From the NCBI GenBank assembly GCA_963575745.1, contig CAUYUJ010003425.1, forward strand, positions 179,130-243,129: a stretch of 64,000 nucleotides of DNA. Reading direction: 5' to 3'. The notes beneath the pieces are model-generated. The model was not told the origin of the DNA, did no database searches, and saw nothing but the letters and a program-made list of their open reading frames with translations. This DNA is from Prorocentrum cordatum. Its lineage: Eukaryota > Sar > Dinophyceae > Prorocentrales > Prorocentraceae. How positions within the stretch are numbered: the stretch's first letter is position 1; each line of letters opens with the position of its first letter. Of this stretch, positions 9,827 to 19,190 are shown piece by piece. Position numbers and translations under genes: made by a program.

Positions 9827-10054
9827 GTTAAGACTGTTCGCTCTTATCTGCTCGAGTGTCCGTTAACGCCTATTTCCCAAACCCTCGATACCCGCCTTCT
9901 TAGTCTTCGATCGTACCCCTTTTGGGTGGTATACCTATCTTCCCTGCAGGCCGGGCCCCGGCAAGCGGCGGGGCGGCTGCGGACCGTCGGCCTGGCCAGC
10001 GGCAGCGCTGATCGGCGGCAACCCGACCCCAAGAGGGACGGACAGGGGACCGAC
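9827..10054. other. Spacer with no recognised gene
   Basis: GC-rich sequence. Open frames on both strands run on into the GAC array and minisatellite that follow and are not credible. Parts (GACTGTTCGCTC, CAAACCCTCGATACCCGCC) recur at 11440-11510 (CAAACCCTGGATACCCGCCC), so this is another dispersed repeat. Confidence 0.5.
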
Positions 10055-10055
10055 C

Positions 10056-10129
<74 letters not shown>

Positions 10130-10160
10130 AACGACGACGACGACGACGACGAGCGAAAGC
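10055..10160. repeat. (GAC)n trinucleotide array
   Basis: Nearly pure GAC/GGC triplets over about 100 bp. The same triplet, in either orientation, forms arrays near 14760, 15945, 18550-18800, 47335 and 52236. Confidence 0.95.
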
Positions 10161-10189
10161 GAAAGCCAGAGAGAGAACGACAGCAGGGC

Positions 10190-10925
10190 CACGAAGAGCG
10201 CGAACGAGCGGGGGCCACGAAGGGCAGCTTATGCGGGGCCACAGAAGGCAACGACGGGGCCACTGAGGGTAGCAACTGGGCCACGTAGGACAGCGAGGGG
10301 ACCACAAAGGGCGACAGCGGGGCCACGAAGGGCATGCACATGGGGCGACGACGGGCGCGAACGAGCGGGGGCCACGAAGGGCATGCGTATATTGGGCCGC
10401 GGAGGGCAAGGACGGGGCCACTGAGGACAGCAACGGGGCCACGAATGGCAGCAATGGGAGCCACGAAGGGCGACAGCGGGGCCACAAAGGGCATGCATAT
10501 ATGAGGCCACGAAGGGCGCGAACGAGCGGGGGCCACGAATGGCATACATATATGAGGCCACGAAGGGCAGCGAGGGGGCCAGGGGGCCACGAAGGGCTGC
10601 AACGGGGCCATGGGACAAAGCGAGGGGGCCACGAAGGGCTGCAACGGGGCCACTCAGGCAGCGAGGGGGCCACGAAGGGCTGCAACGGGGCCACGAGACA
10701 AAGCGAGGGGGCCACGAAGGGCTGCAACGGGGCCACGAAGGGCAGCGAGGGGGCCACGAAGGGGCTGCAACGGGGCCACGAGACAAAGCGAGGGGGCCAC
10801 GAAGGGCCGCAACGGAGCCACGAAGGGCAGCGAGGGGGCCACGAAGGGCTGCAACGGGGCCCCACGAAGGGCAGCGAGGAGGCCACGAAGGGCTGCAACG
10901 GGGCCACGAAGGGCAGCGAGATCCC
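10190..10925. repeat. GGGCCACGAAGGGC minisatellite
   Basis: About 20-40-bp units built on GGGCCACGAAGGGCTGCAAC and GGGCCACGAAGGGCAGCGAG. Their length keeps several frames open at once (Pro/Trp/Ser-rich on the minus strand, Gly/Ala-rich on the plus), so no frame is evidence of a gene. Confidence 0.9.
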
Positions 10926-10934
10926 GATTCCTAA

Positions 10935-12115
10935 ATAATCTGTGAGGGAGTCCTAAGCGTGAGCGCGACTCCTGGGTGCCTGAGTGTCGGCAGCGCGGCG
11001 CTTGAGTAAATCGCGGGAAATTCTCACGCAAAGGCGCTAGTCTTCAGTAAATTGCAAGCAAGTCTCCAGCGAGAGCGCGACTCCAGAGCGCCGAGAGAGC
11101 GATTTCTAAATAAATTGTAAGGAAGTCCCAAGCGAGAGCGCGATTTCTGAATAAAATGCGAGGAAGTCTCAGGCGGGAGCGGGGGGCCTGGCTAAATTGT
11201 GTGGAAGTCTCAGGCGGGAGCCGTTGTTGTTGTAACCCGGGGGCCAACAACGCAGTTTGAGGAGGAAGACTTTCCCTGCAAAAAAAACGTGTGCGAGCGC
11301 CGGGAGGGGTACTTGAATTGAAAAAAATTCAATGTGCACTGGAGGGGGATCAACAATAATTATTCTTCGGTAATGCAAGATCAACAACAACAACAACAAC
11401 AGCAGCAACAACAACACAAACAACAACAATCATTCCAAGACTGTTCGCTCCTACCGGCCCGCGTGTCATTCACTACGCATATCCCAAACCCTGGATACCC
11501 GCCCTCTTCGTCTTCGATCGTTCCCCCTTCTGCGGGGTTATATTCCTTCCTGGCCACGTGTGATTGCAGAAGCCCCTAAACAGGGAAACGATGTCTGAAT
11601 AAACTGCGAAAGAATAGAGGCGAGAGCGCCATTCCTGAAAAGGGGATGCCTGGCGGGAGCGGGGGTCTAGACTAAAGCGCAAGGAGATCTTAAGCGGGAG
11701 CGCCGTTCTTAAGTAAATTGTAAAGGAAACCTCAGACGGGAGGGGGGGGTCCTGACTAAATTGCGATGAGGTCACAGGCGGGAGCGCCGACCCTGAGAAA
11801 TTGGGGGGAAGTCTCAGGCGGGAGCTGGGGTCCTGAGCAAAGTTGGAGGAAGTCTCAGGCGGAAGCCGTGGTTGTTGTAGTCTGGGGGAGCAACAACGCA
11901 GTTTGACCTGGACTACGTAAATTATGAGGAAGTCTCAAGCGGGAGCGCCCTTCCTGAGTAAATTGGGAGGAAGTCTCAGACGGGAGGGGGGGGCCTTGAG
12001 AAAATTGTGAGGAAGTCTCAGGCGGGAGCCGTTGTTGCTGTAGTCCGGGGGGCCAGGGGCCCAGTTTGACCAGGAAGACTGACCCTGTCAAAAAACCGAG
12101 CGTCGAGGAGCACAT
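10935..12115. repeat. ~48-bp degenerate repeat (GAGGAAGTCTCAGGCGGGAG) with embedded (CAA) module
   Basis: AAGTCTCAGGCGGGAG recurs with CTGAGTAAATTGTGAGG-type spacers over 10935-11260 and 11580-12070. Between them, 11340-11440 has the ATCAACAATAATTATTCT motif followed by (CAA)n, the same end that closes repeat A, and 11440-11575 resembles 9838-9930. Confidence 0.8.
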
Positions 12116-12149
12116 TTTGATTGAGAAAAAGCGATATGCACCGGTGAGG

Positions 12150-12226
12150 GGGGATCAACAATAATTATTCTGCAGAAATGAGAGCTAAACAAGAACAAGA
12201 ACAAGAACAACAAGAACAACAACAAT

Positions 12227-12280
<54 letters not shown>

Positions 12281-12290
12281 CACTTTTACC
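12150..12290. repeat. AACAATAATTATTCT end module plus (CAA)n, ~80 bp
   Basis: GGGGGATCAACAATAATTAT then a CAAGAA/CAACAA run to 12287. It is the same junction as at the ends of repeat A copies and near 11350 and 49406, which suggests a common 3' end with a CAA tail. Confidence 0.85.
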
Positions 12291-12309
12291 GACAGCTCCC
12301 GAACCCCCA

Positions 12310-12505
12310 GTGTTCTCACCAGTCTTCCAAAACCTTATCCATTTTCATGCGACGCCAGCCAATACCCCCACTTTGTGGGGGGGCAGTGCAAGCTCTACCA
12401 AATATCACACGACTCTTCGCCACCACCCACACCCAGCTTCCCGCCCTATGACGTTCGGACACTTCACTTCGTGGCCTGCGGACGACCGTGGCTACTACAC
12501 TGGCG
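12310..12505. repeat. Repeat B, copy 3
   Basis: Matches copies 1 and 2 from CCCCCACTTTGTGGGGGGGC to GACGACCGTGGCTACTAC. The first ~40 bp differ. Confidence 0.9.
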
Positions 12506-12529
12506 TGGAGTACACCCACAGAAGTTGTG

Positions 12530-13252
12530 TAGGACAAGCGCGCTGCGCGGGTAGAAATTTTTGAAAAGTCGGCATGGTGTTGGTTTTCGAGGGACCTACG
12601 GTTGCGATATTTCGTGTGATTTTATGATTGCGTCGGTGATAAAATTCTTAAGTAGCCCAAATGGTGTTTGAAGATTTCGGCGTGCGCGCGCAAAGAAAAA
12701 ACGAATGTGTCCCATATGGTATTATTTGACAGGGATGATGGCCCTGGCATGCGCGCAACCGTTGTTGCAGAAGTTCGAAGCACGTGAAAAAGTTGCTCGC
12801 AAGAGCCCGTTTGACAGAAAAGTTGAAAAAGTATTGGGTTTCCTACGAAATCCGCAAGAGCGCGCGGGATGCGATTTTGCCGTTTTTTTGTGATAAAACA
12901 TTTGGTTTTTTGATGTTTTTGTAGTTATAAAATCGTTCCGAACTATCTTTAAAGTGTTTTGGAAGGATTCGTCTTGCGCGCGCGAATGTCCACTTTACCT
13001 TATTTTTTGCAAGGGATTCTTGAAATTTGATTATATTAGAACAAGAAATGTCATTTTATAGTGTTTTTTGCAAGGGAAAACGGATTACAACAAAACAACC
13101 GGATCTGGACCCCATCCACTTTTCTGAAGCTTTCGCGAAAAAAATGATGAAAATGTAGCTGCGGCCTAGGCGCGGCGGGGGGGCCGTGCACCAGGGGTCC
13201 CAACAATAATTATTCTTTAGAATTAATAATGTTCAACAACAACAACAACAAA
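12530..13252. repeat. Long repeat A, copy 4
   Basis: Full-length but more diverged, with several single-base insertions relative to copy 1. Ends in AATAATTATTCTTTAGAAT and (CAA)n at 13235-13252. Confidence 0.9.
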
Positions 13253-13364
13253 ACAGCAATACCAACACACACACACACACCCAAAAAAAAAAATATCCGG
13301 GCGAAAGACCCAACCATATGCAATTGTGAATACCGCAATTGTGAATACCATCTTCGCCCGCGCT

Positions 13365-13577
13365 CCCTATGTGGCCACGGCTTCCCGCCGGAGCCCGACA
13401 TGCTCAGGGACACGTTCGTGGCCGTCTTCGCGGGCGCCGACGACGACAAGGACGGCGTCCCTCTCACCGAGGAGCAGAAGCAGGAAAGGGCCTTTGAGAG
13501 CCATGAGGGAGGAGGTGGCGTTGCACGTCGACAAGGCGGAGTACGACGCCCAGGCGCGGTTGTTGAAGCAGCACAAC
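13365..13577 (+). pseudogene. Unassigned plus-strand coding fragment with a frameshift
   Basis: One frame reads FPPEPDMLRDTFVAVFAG then ADDDKDGVPLTEEQKQERAF. After a shift near 13500 a second frame reads MREEVALHVDKAEYDAQARL then LKQHNYGA and enters the 89-bp array. Both parts have the acidic/charged composition of real protein and lie end to end. I do not recognise the family. It would be the only plus-strand coding trace of any quality in the window. Confidence 0.3.
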
Positions 13578-13900
13578 TATGGGGCCACGATCCTCGTGAG
13601 GGGTGTGCCGAAATGGCCCGGGGCCGCCATGCGAACCCTGCCACTGGCGCCTTCCGTGGAGCTCCAGTGGGGCCACGATCCTCGTGAGGGGTGTGCCGAA
13701 ATGGCCCGAGGCCGCCATGCGAACCCTGCCACTGGGGCCTTCGGTGGAGCTCCCTATGGGGCCACGATCCTCGTGAGGGGTGTGCCGAAATGGCCCGAGG
13801 CCGCCATGCGAACCCTGCCACTGGCGCCTTCGGTGGTGCTCCCTACGGGGCCACGATCCTCGTGAGGGGTGTGCCGAAATGGCCCGAGGCCGCCATGCGA
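13578..13900. repeat. 89-bp tandem array, cut by the assembly gap
   Basis: Units of about 89 bp contain GGCCACGATCCTCGTGAGGG, GTGTGCCGAAATGGCCCGAG and CCTTCGGTGGAGCTCCCTAT. Three full copies and part of a fourth are visible. The core CTTCGGTGGAGCTCCCTATG is shared with the array at 31150-32930. Confidence 0.95.
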
Positions 13901-14000
13901 NNNNNNNNNNNNNNNNNNNNNNNNNNNNNNNNNNNNNNNNNNNNNNNNNNNNNNNNNNNNNNNNNNNNNNNNNNNNNNNNNNNNNNNNNNNNNNNNNNNN
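13901..14000. other. Assembly gap (100 N)
   Basis: Exactly 100 undetermined bases immediately after the 89-bp array, so the array is probably longer than shown. Confidence 1.
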
Positions 14001-14765
14001 CCCCATCTTCCTCGCCCTCTTCTCCTCCTCCTCCTCCTCCTCCTCCTCCTCCTCCTCCTCCTGTTCCACGGCCTCCGTCTCCGCCCGCTTCGTCGCCGAC
14101 GTCGTGGTCCTCTTCAGGGTCGGCGGCACCGGCCGTCAGGCCTTCGCAATACAATACCAGGGATCCGTCCTGGCCAGCTTTAACAGCTGCGCCCCAGCCT
14201 TGACGACGATACCCTCCAGATACGCCCACGAAGCTCCGAAGCGATGCAGCCGACGACCACACAAGATCTCGATCCACGAGCCGCGAGCTCCCTGGTTTCC
14301 GACGAAAGCCCGCTCGAAACCAATCCCTGGACCCCTCCTGGGATTCGTCCTGGGCGGTTTCTCCTCACGGATCGGCCTCTGACAGCCCTGTGGAGCCCGA
14401 AGCAAACCCCCAGGGGCCGAACTCGGGGTGTGGGGGACTGAAACCAACCCTCGAAAACCTCGATCCTCGATCCTCCTCTCGGGGGGGAGGGGACACAACG
14501 CGTGAACGCAACGCATCCTCAGCGGCGAGGGCGGGAGGAGGACGAGGCCGAGGACGAGGACGAAGAGCAGAAGGAGGATGGCTGGGGCGGGGGACGAGGA
14601 CGAGGAGGAAAATCGACGAGGGTGCGGCCGAAAGTAATGACGCACCTCTAGCGCGATCGTCTGCCAGTGCCCCCCCCGTGCTCCTGGCGGGGCGAGGCCT
14701 CCTGCATGAAGCCGAGGCGGAGGCCAGCCCTCGCGAGCAACCCGACGTCCTGTGCGGCGTCGTCG

Positions 14766-14834
<69 letters not shown>

Positions 14835-14880
14835 TTGTTGTCGATTTCTGCCCACGAATGTATCCGCCACTGTGCCGCTT
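14001..14880. other. GC-rich stretch with (TCC)n and (GTC)n, no recognised gene
   Basis: 14020-14062 is (TCC)n and 14757-14840 is (GTC)n. The rest is GC-rich with open frames on both strands and no motif I recognise. Confidence 0.6.
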
Positions 14881-15690
14881 GACACCGAGTGGGCGTGTCC
14901 TCACAATCCCCTGCGCCTGAGTCCTCAGTACTGAGGAGTCAGTTTGGGGCCCAGACCCAAAATTCTCAAATCTCCCAGGGGTTGGCGATGCCCCTCGGGT
15001 TCCCAGCATGACGTTCTCGGGCCCAAGAAGGCTCCGAACGGGCCAGGAGGGCCCCAGGTGTCGAGACGGTCCAAAACGGCCCCGAGGCATCCAATTATCA
15101 TTCCAAGACGTCCAAGATGGCCCCAAGACGGACGAAGAGGCCGCCAAGGCGCCCCAAGAGGTCTACAAGAAGCCGCCCAAGAAAGCCCCGAGAGGCACAC
15201 CTCATTGATTTTCCGTAGGTTTTGAAGGAGTTGGGGCTTCTCGCCTTTTCGGCTTCTCGACGCTCCAAGAGGTTCAAGACCGCCCTAAGACGACCCAAGA
15301 CGCCCCCAAGAGGGCCCGAAGACGGTCCACGAGAGCCCCAAGACGGCGCAAAAGGCGCCCAAGACGGCCCAAGAGGGCCCCGAGACCCCACGAGAGACCC
15401 AAAAGGGAGACCACGAACCGAAACTTCGAGCCTTCCGCCCTAAGAGTGCCCCAAAAGGCCCACGAGGGCCCGAAGAAACCGCAATAGGCCCCCAAGAGAC
15501 CAGAGGGCCCCAAGAGGCCTCCAAGAGGCCCAAAAGAGGCCCCAAGAGGCTCCAGAACGGCCCCCAAGAGGCGTCCAAACTGCCTCCAGGAGGCCCCCGA
15601 GAGGCCGTCCACGAGACAGCGAACATCCAATAGGCTTCATACCCACAACCCAGGCACTGTGGCGGGATGGGCTGAAGGCCATTAGATAGT
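14880..15690. repeat. GC-rich dispersed repeat of CCAAGANGGCCC type, copy 1
   Basis: Starts TGACACCGAGTGGG, contains CAAAATTCTCAAATCTCCCA and GTTCTCGGGCCCAAGAAGGC, then many degenerate CCAAGAGGCC units, and ends TGGCGGGATGGGCTGAAGGC. Related sequence lies at 54350-54700 in the same orientation, and the C-rich body resembles the complement of 55400-55740 and 58140-58790. Confidence 0.7.
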
Positions 15691-15739
15691 TGAAAGGTGT
15701 CGCAGGCTCTCAGAAGCCCGCGCAGGATTCCAAAGATTC

Positions 15740-16095
15740 GGGGAAGCGCCCGGAAGTTCTCGGTCATCGTCGCCGCCGTCTTCGGTTTCTGTCTCCGCTC
15801 GAGTCGGCCCCCCGATCTCTCCGGGGGTGCGTCCTGAGTTGAATTTCGCCGCGACATCAACCGCGGCAACAAGGAGCCCCCAAAGGCCCCCCAAAGATGA
15901 GAAACGCCCAGAAGCTGAACCTTGGAACCCAGAAGTCGTCGTCATCGTCGTCGTCGTTGTCGGCGGCGGCGGCGGAAGCGGCGGCGACAGCGGCGGCGGT
16001 GTTGGCGTCGGAGTCGGCGTTGGCGTTGGCATCGACGTCGGCGTCGGCGTCGTCGTCGACACTATTAACAACCCTCGCGAACACGGTGATGGAAC
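15740..16095. repeat. Duplicated segment R, copy 1, with (GTC)/(GGC) triplets
   Basis: GAATTTCGCCGCGACATCAA, AGAAACGCCCAGAAGCTGAA and CCTTGGAACCCAGAAGTCGT correspond base for base, with few differences, to 18625-18720. On the minus strand both copies keep an aligned frame (SRRNSTQDAPPERSGGRL here, SRRNLSQAAHLERSRGRF there), but this could be simple repeat identity. Confidence 0.8.
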
Positions 16096-16099
16096 GACT

Positions 16100-16619
16100 C
16101 GGGATTAACACTTGACGATGTATTATGACTTTTGCTCGTTCTGCAAGAACTAGTTGCAATCACCGCAGGCTGGTGCTGCACGGGGCCTGGGGCGCGGCGA
16201 GAGCCGCGAGTACCTCAAGCTTAACCAGCTGAGGCGGTTAGCAACAATGAGCGAATTGCAAACGCAACATCTGGGGACCGGCAGAAGCTGGAACGTAACG
16301 TCTGTGGACCGACGGAAAAATAAGTAAGCAAGAGCCTCCAGCCTTCTCATCCATCCAACGATGTGCGTATGCTTCTATGACACGCTAAAGACTCTCGCGT
16401 TTGACAGCGATCGGCGAAGCCCGCATCACCCACGCAGGCTTGATATCTGGAACGAGCCCAGATATGATTCACACATGCGTTTGCTAAGTTGAGATTCTAA
16501 AATTTACGGCAGACCCGAGCGATCCCAGCCCTGGCCCAGATCCTGTGGAAGGAACTCGGAACCAAACGTCTCTAGTCTGACGCCTGGCACACTGGGACTA
16601 GTCTGCTACTCTGGGGCTG
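16100..16619. other. Unique sequence, no recognised gene
   Basis: Moderate GC, no repeats seen and short open frames only. It lies 3' of the decayed reverse transcriptase and may include its downstream remains. Confidence 0.5.
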
Positions 16620-18000
16620 GGGGATCCACTCGTTCAGGTGGAGATCTGTTTCTGGATATCCATGCCGTCGCAGTCTCGCGGTGAGCACGCCTCTAGCATG
16701 CCGCCCGACTGCGTCGTCGGACGAGTGTCTTCAGAGGCGCGCCACTTCCGAGAAAGGCCAGGAAGCGTGGATCCCCCTGGGGTGTTCCGAAAGGGATGAG
16801 AGAGGGATGCCTAATGACGTGGACTTCCAGATGGGCCTATCAACTATATGTCCTGCTAGATGGAAGCGCTCACCTTTATATACATGAATGTCTAACATGT
16901 CCACGCCGCGCGCTGAATTCGACTGAAGCTTACACTTAAAACATGAGGTATTCTGCGCTAGGCACTGGTGTGTGTGGTAACGCGGTTCGATACTCCGCTG
17001 GGTCACTATGAGAATGTTATCCTTGAAATGAGCGTAGAGGAGGAAGCCACTCCCATCCACCTCGCGTTGTCGACCTTGCCTGCCTCTAAGGTGCAATAGA
17101 GACGTCAGAGAGCTCCCCCGAATAATCCATGCCTATGCCAGATCCTATGGCTACTTTCCGCACTCTGTCCTGGAGGTGTTTGCTTGCCCCCATACTGATG
17201 GTTCAGTAAGAACGATGCCGCGCAACGTGCTGTCGATTTTAAGTCCGCGTCGGCAACCTCCTGGGCACTATGCACGAGCACCTCTATTGTGCCTGACATG
17301 ACGAAGTCATTCACATCATATCTCCAGACGAGGGCGCTGGGAAGGAACGTGTGCATGTCCGTGCTGAACAGGACGTGGAGCTTGTCTTGCAACCCTATCT
17401 GAAAATGGTGGGACAGCCAACTCCCAATGCCTGAGAGGGCACGATGCCGCTTATGATGCAAAATGCAAAACGTAACATCACCTGCATATTTGTGCGGTTT
17501 GTTCGTCTCTCCTGCGTCAGCGACTGCTCTCGGAAAACCGCCCTCCAATCTCTGTAGCACAGATGAGGCCTGTGCCTCCACATCATTATCGCGAATGGTT
17601 GCCACTACTGGTTGATATTCCTGGCACATTGAGTTCCAAATGGCGGATAATGGCGAAATTTCTTCATGCGCTGTTCCCCCAAGCGCCTCGTCATGTATAT
17701 CAGCCACTGTAGAATGTGAAGCCAATGCGAAACCGCCGTCCTGGTCTGTGAGGATAAGGTTCCACTTGGAAGCTCGCAGAACACATCCAACGTCTATCAA
17801 TTTGTATGTGTTGGTGACCTTCTCTTCCCCACTTGTCTGTAGAACGCAAGCTTGCAGAGCTGGCGAAATGCTGTCGAAGTGTACGGAGAAGCCCATCAAT
17901 TTTGTGGGGGACAAGGTTAGGAAAAGGTCCGAGTTCCGTCCTCGTCGATCGCGCTCACGCTCAGTATCGATCGTCAAGAGGCTCGTTCTTGAAGTGAGAC
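16620..18000 (-). pseudogene. Decayed reverse transcriptase (motifs A, B, C recognisable in shifting frames)
   Basis: One frame (from 18223 down to 17105) reads NLILTDQDGGFALASHS, NKPHKYAGDVTFCILHHKR, SGIGSWLSHHF and motif A as WRYDVNDFVMSG. After a shift near 17150 motif B appears as VAIGSGIGMDYSGELSD. After a stop near 17093 the next frame gives motif C-like LLYAHFKDNILIV (the second Asp of the usual DD is Asn), then VDMLDIHVYKGERF and HPRGIHASWPFSEVARL. A further frame, RGVLTARLRRHGYPETDL, follows to ~16620. The K-x-HK finger followed by a single-W helix is somewhat like Penelope-type RT, but I cannot place the family. At least three frame breaks make it non-functional. Confidence 0.65.
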
Positions 18001-18107
18001 CTCCACCGAAGTTTCCTGCACAACTGGTCCAAAGCATTCGATATTTGAGATATTGGCGACATGGCCTATCCTTTTCCACTGGATGCCGACAGCTCTTGTT
18101 ATCATGC

Positions 18108-18114
18108 TCGTATG

Positions 18115-18156
<42 letters not shown>
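18108..18156. repeat. (TA)n microsatellite
   Basis: About 45 bp of nearly pure TA inside the 5' part of the decayed RT frame, where it encodes an Ile-Tyr run. Confidence 0.95.
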
Positions 18157-18247
18157 GACGCGGATTGCAAGTGCAAGTGGAATGAGTCGATAAAGCACGC
18201 CAGGTCGCACTGAGGCATGCCATCGATCAACCTCATGAACATGCTGT

Positions 18248-18505
18248 TCATTTTCCACCCTCTTGCTTTCCGTAAAGTTCGTTCTTCTTGCCTGCACGAC
18301 CGGCGCCTTTCGATGCGCCGCGCATGCCTCCCCTGGGGGCGTGGTGGCCTTTCAAGTTCCCTTCGTAGCCCTTGCCGTGGCCGTTCTCGTTCTCCGCGTG
18401 AACGTGCGGCTTCCCATGGCCCTTGCCGTTCTTGCCCTTGCCCTTCGGGTTGGACGAGTCCTTGCCTTTGCCTTTGCTCTTGCTCTCGCTGGCTCTCGCA
18501 GGTTT
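18248..18505 (-). pseudogene. Lys/Gly-rich coding fragment, unassigned
   Basis: The minus frame ending at TGA 18248-18250 reads SESKSKGKGKDSSNPKGKGK, then NGKGHGKPHVHAENENGHGK and later MRGASKGAGRAGKKN. Such KGKG-rich tracts are common in dinoflagellate proteins, but composition alone is weak evidence. No start codon is evident because the frame continues into segment R. Confidence 0.25.
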
Positions 18506-18539
18506 TCAAAAGCTCTGGGAGGCTCCCGGGATCTCTCGG

Positions 18540-18830
18540 TCATCGGCGCCGCCGTCGTCGTCGTCGTCGTCTGTCTCCACTCAAATCGGCCCCTGGATCT
18601 CTCCAGGTGTGCGGCCTGACTTAGATTTCGCCGCGACACCAGCCGCAGCAACACGGAACCTCAGAGGCCCCAAAACGATCAGAAACGCGCAAAACCTGAA
18701 CCTTGGAACCTGGAATTCGTCGTCGTCATCGTCGTCGGCGGCGGCGGCGGAGGCGGCAGCGACAGCGGCGTCGGCGTCGGCGTCGTCTTCGACACCATCA
18801 ACAACCCTCGCGAGCACCCTGACGTCCTGG
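18540..18830. repeat. Duplicated segment R, copy 2
   Basis: Matches 15740-16095, including the order ATTTCGCCGCGACACCAGCC, ATCAGAAACGCGCAAAACCT, GTC/GGC triplet array and ATCAACAACCCTCGCGAGCA. The triplet array continues irregularly to ~19060. Confidence 0.8.
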
Positions 18831-19084
18831 GTGGGCGACTCGTCGACCCCGAGCAAGCCATCCGCCGTGGCGGGCCTCGACTGGAGGCCCTGCGCGGCCG
18901 GCGCCGTCTTCATGCTCGTCGGCATCAGCGGTGTCGGTGGCGTCGGCGGTGTCGGCGGCAGTGTCATTGTCGGCGTGGTCGTCGGCGGCGTCGTCGTCTC
19001 GGTCTCCGTCGGCGTTGTCGTCGCGGTCGTCGACGGCGTTGTGGTGCGTGGCGGTCGGCGGCGGCGGCGGAAGAGGATCACGAG

Positions 19085-19149
19085 GGGGAGGCGAGCAGGG
19101 CGAGCAGGAGGAAGAGGAGGAAGAGGAGGAGGAGGAGGAGGAGGAGCGC
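19085..19149. repeat. (GGA)n tract at the 3' side of the LINE
   Basis: On the LINE (minus) strand this is (TCC)n with the interruptions CTTCCTCCTCTTCCTCC. The 5' side of the LINE has the same kind of tract with the same interruptions (24715-24790), so the element appears to sit inside one microsatellite. Confidence 0.9.
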
Positions 19150-19190
19150 ACGTAGCTTGAGTGATGGTGACTCAGCTACTGCTGCGTGCT

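Noticed and set aside
10190-10930. Long Pro/Trp/Ser-rich minus-strand frames
   Set aside because: Product of the GGGCCACGAAGGGC minisatellite; no start context or motif.
16975-17000. tRNA T-arm-like GCGGTTCGATACTCCGC
   Set aside because: No acceptor, D-arm or anticodon arm around it; it lies within the RT remnant.
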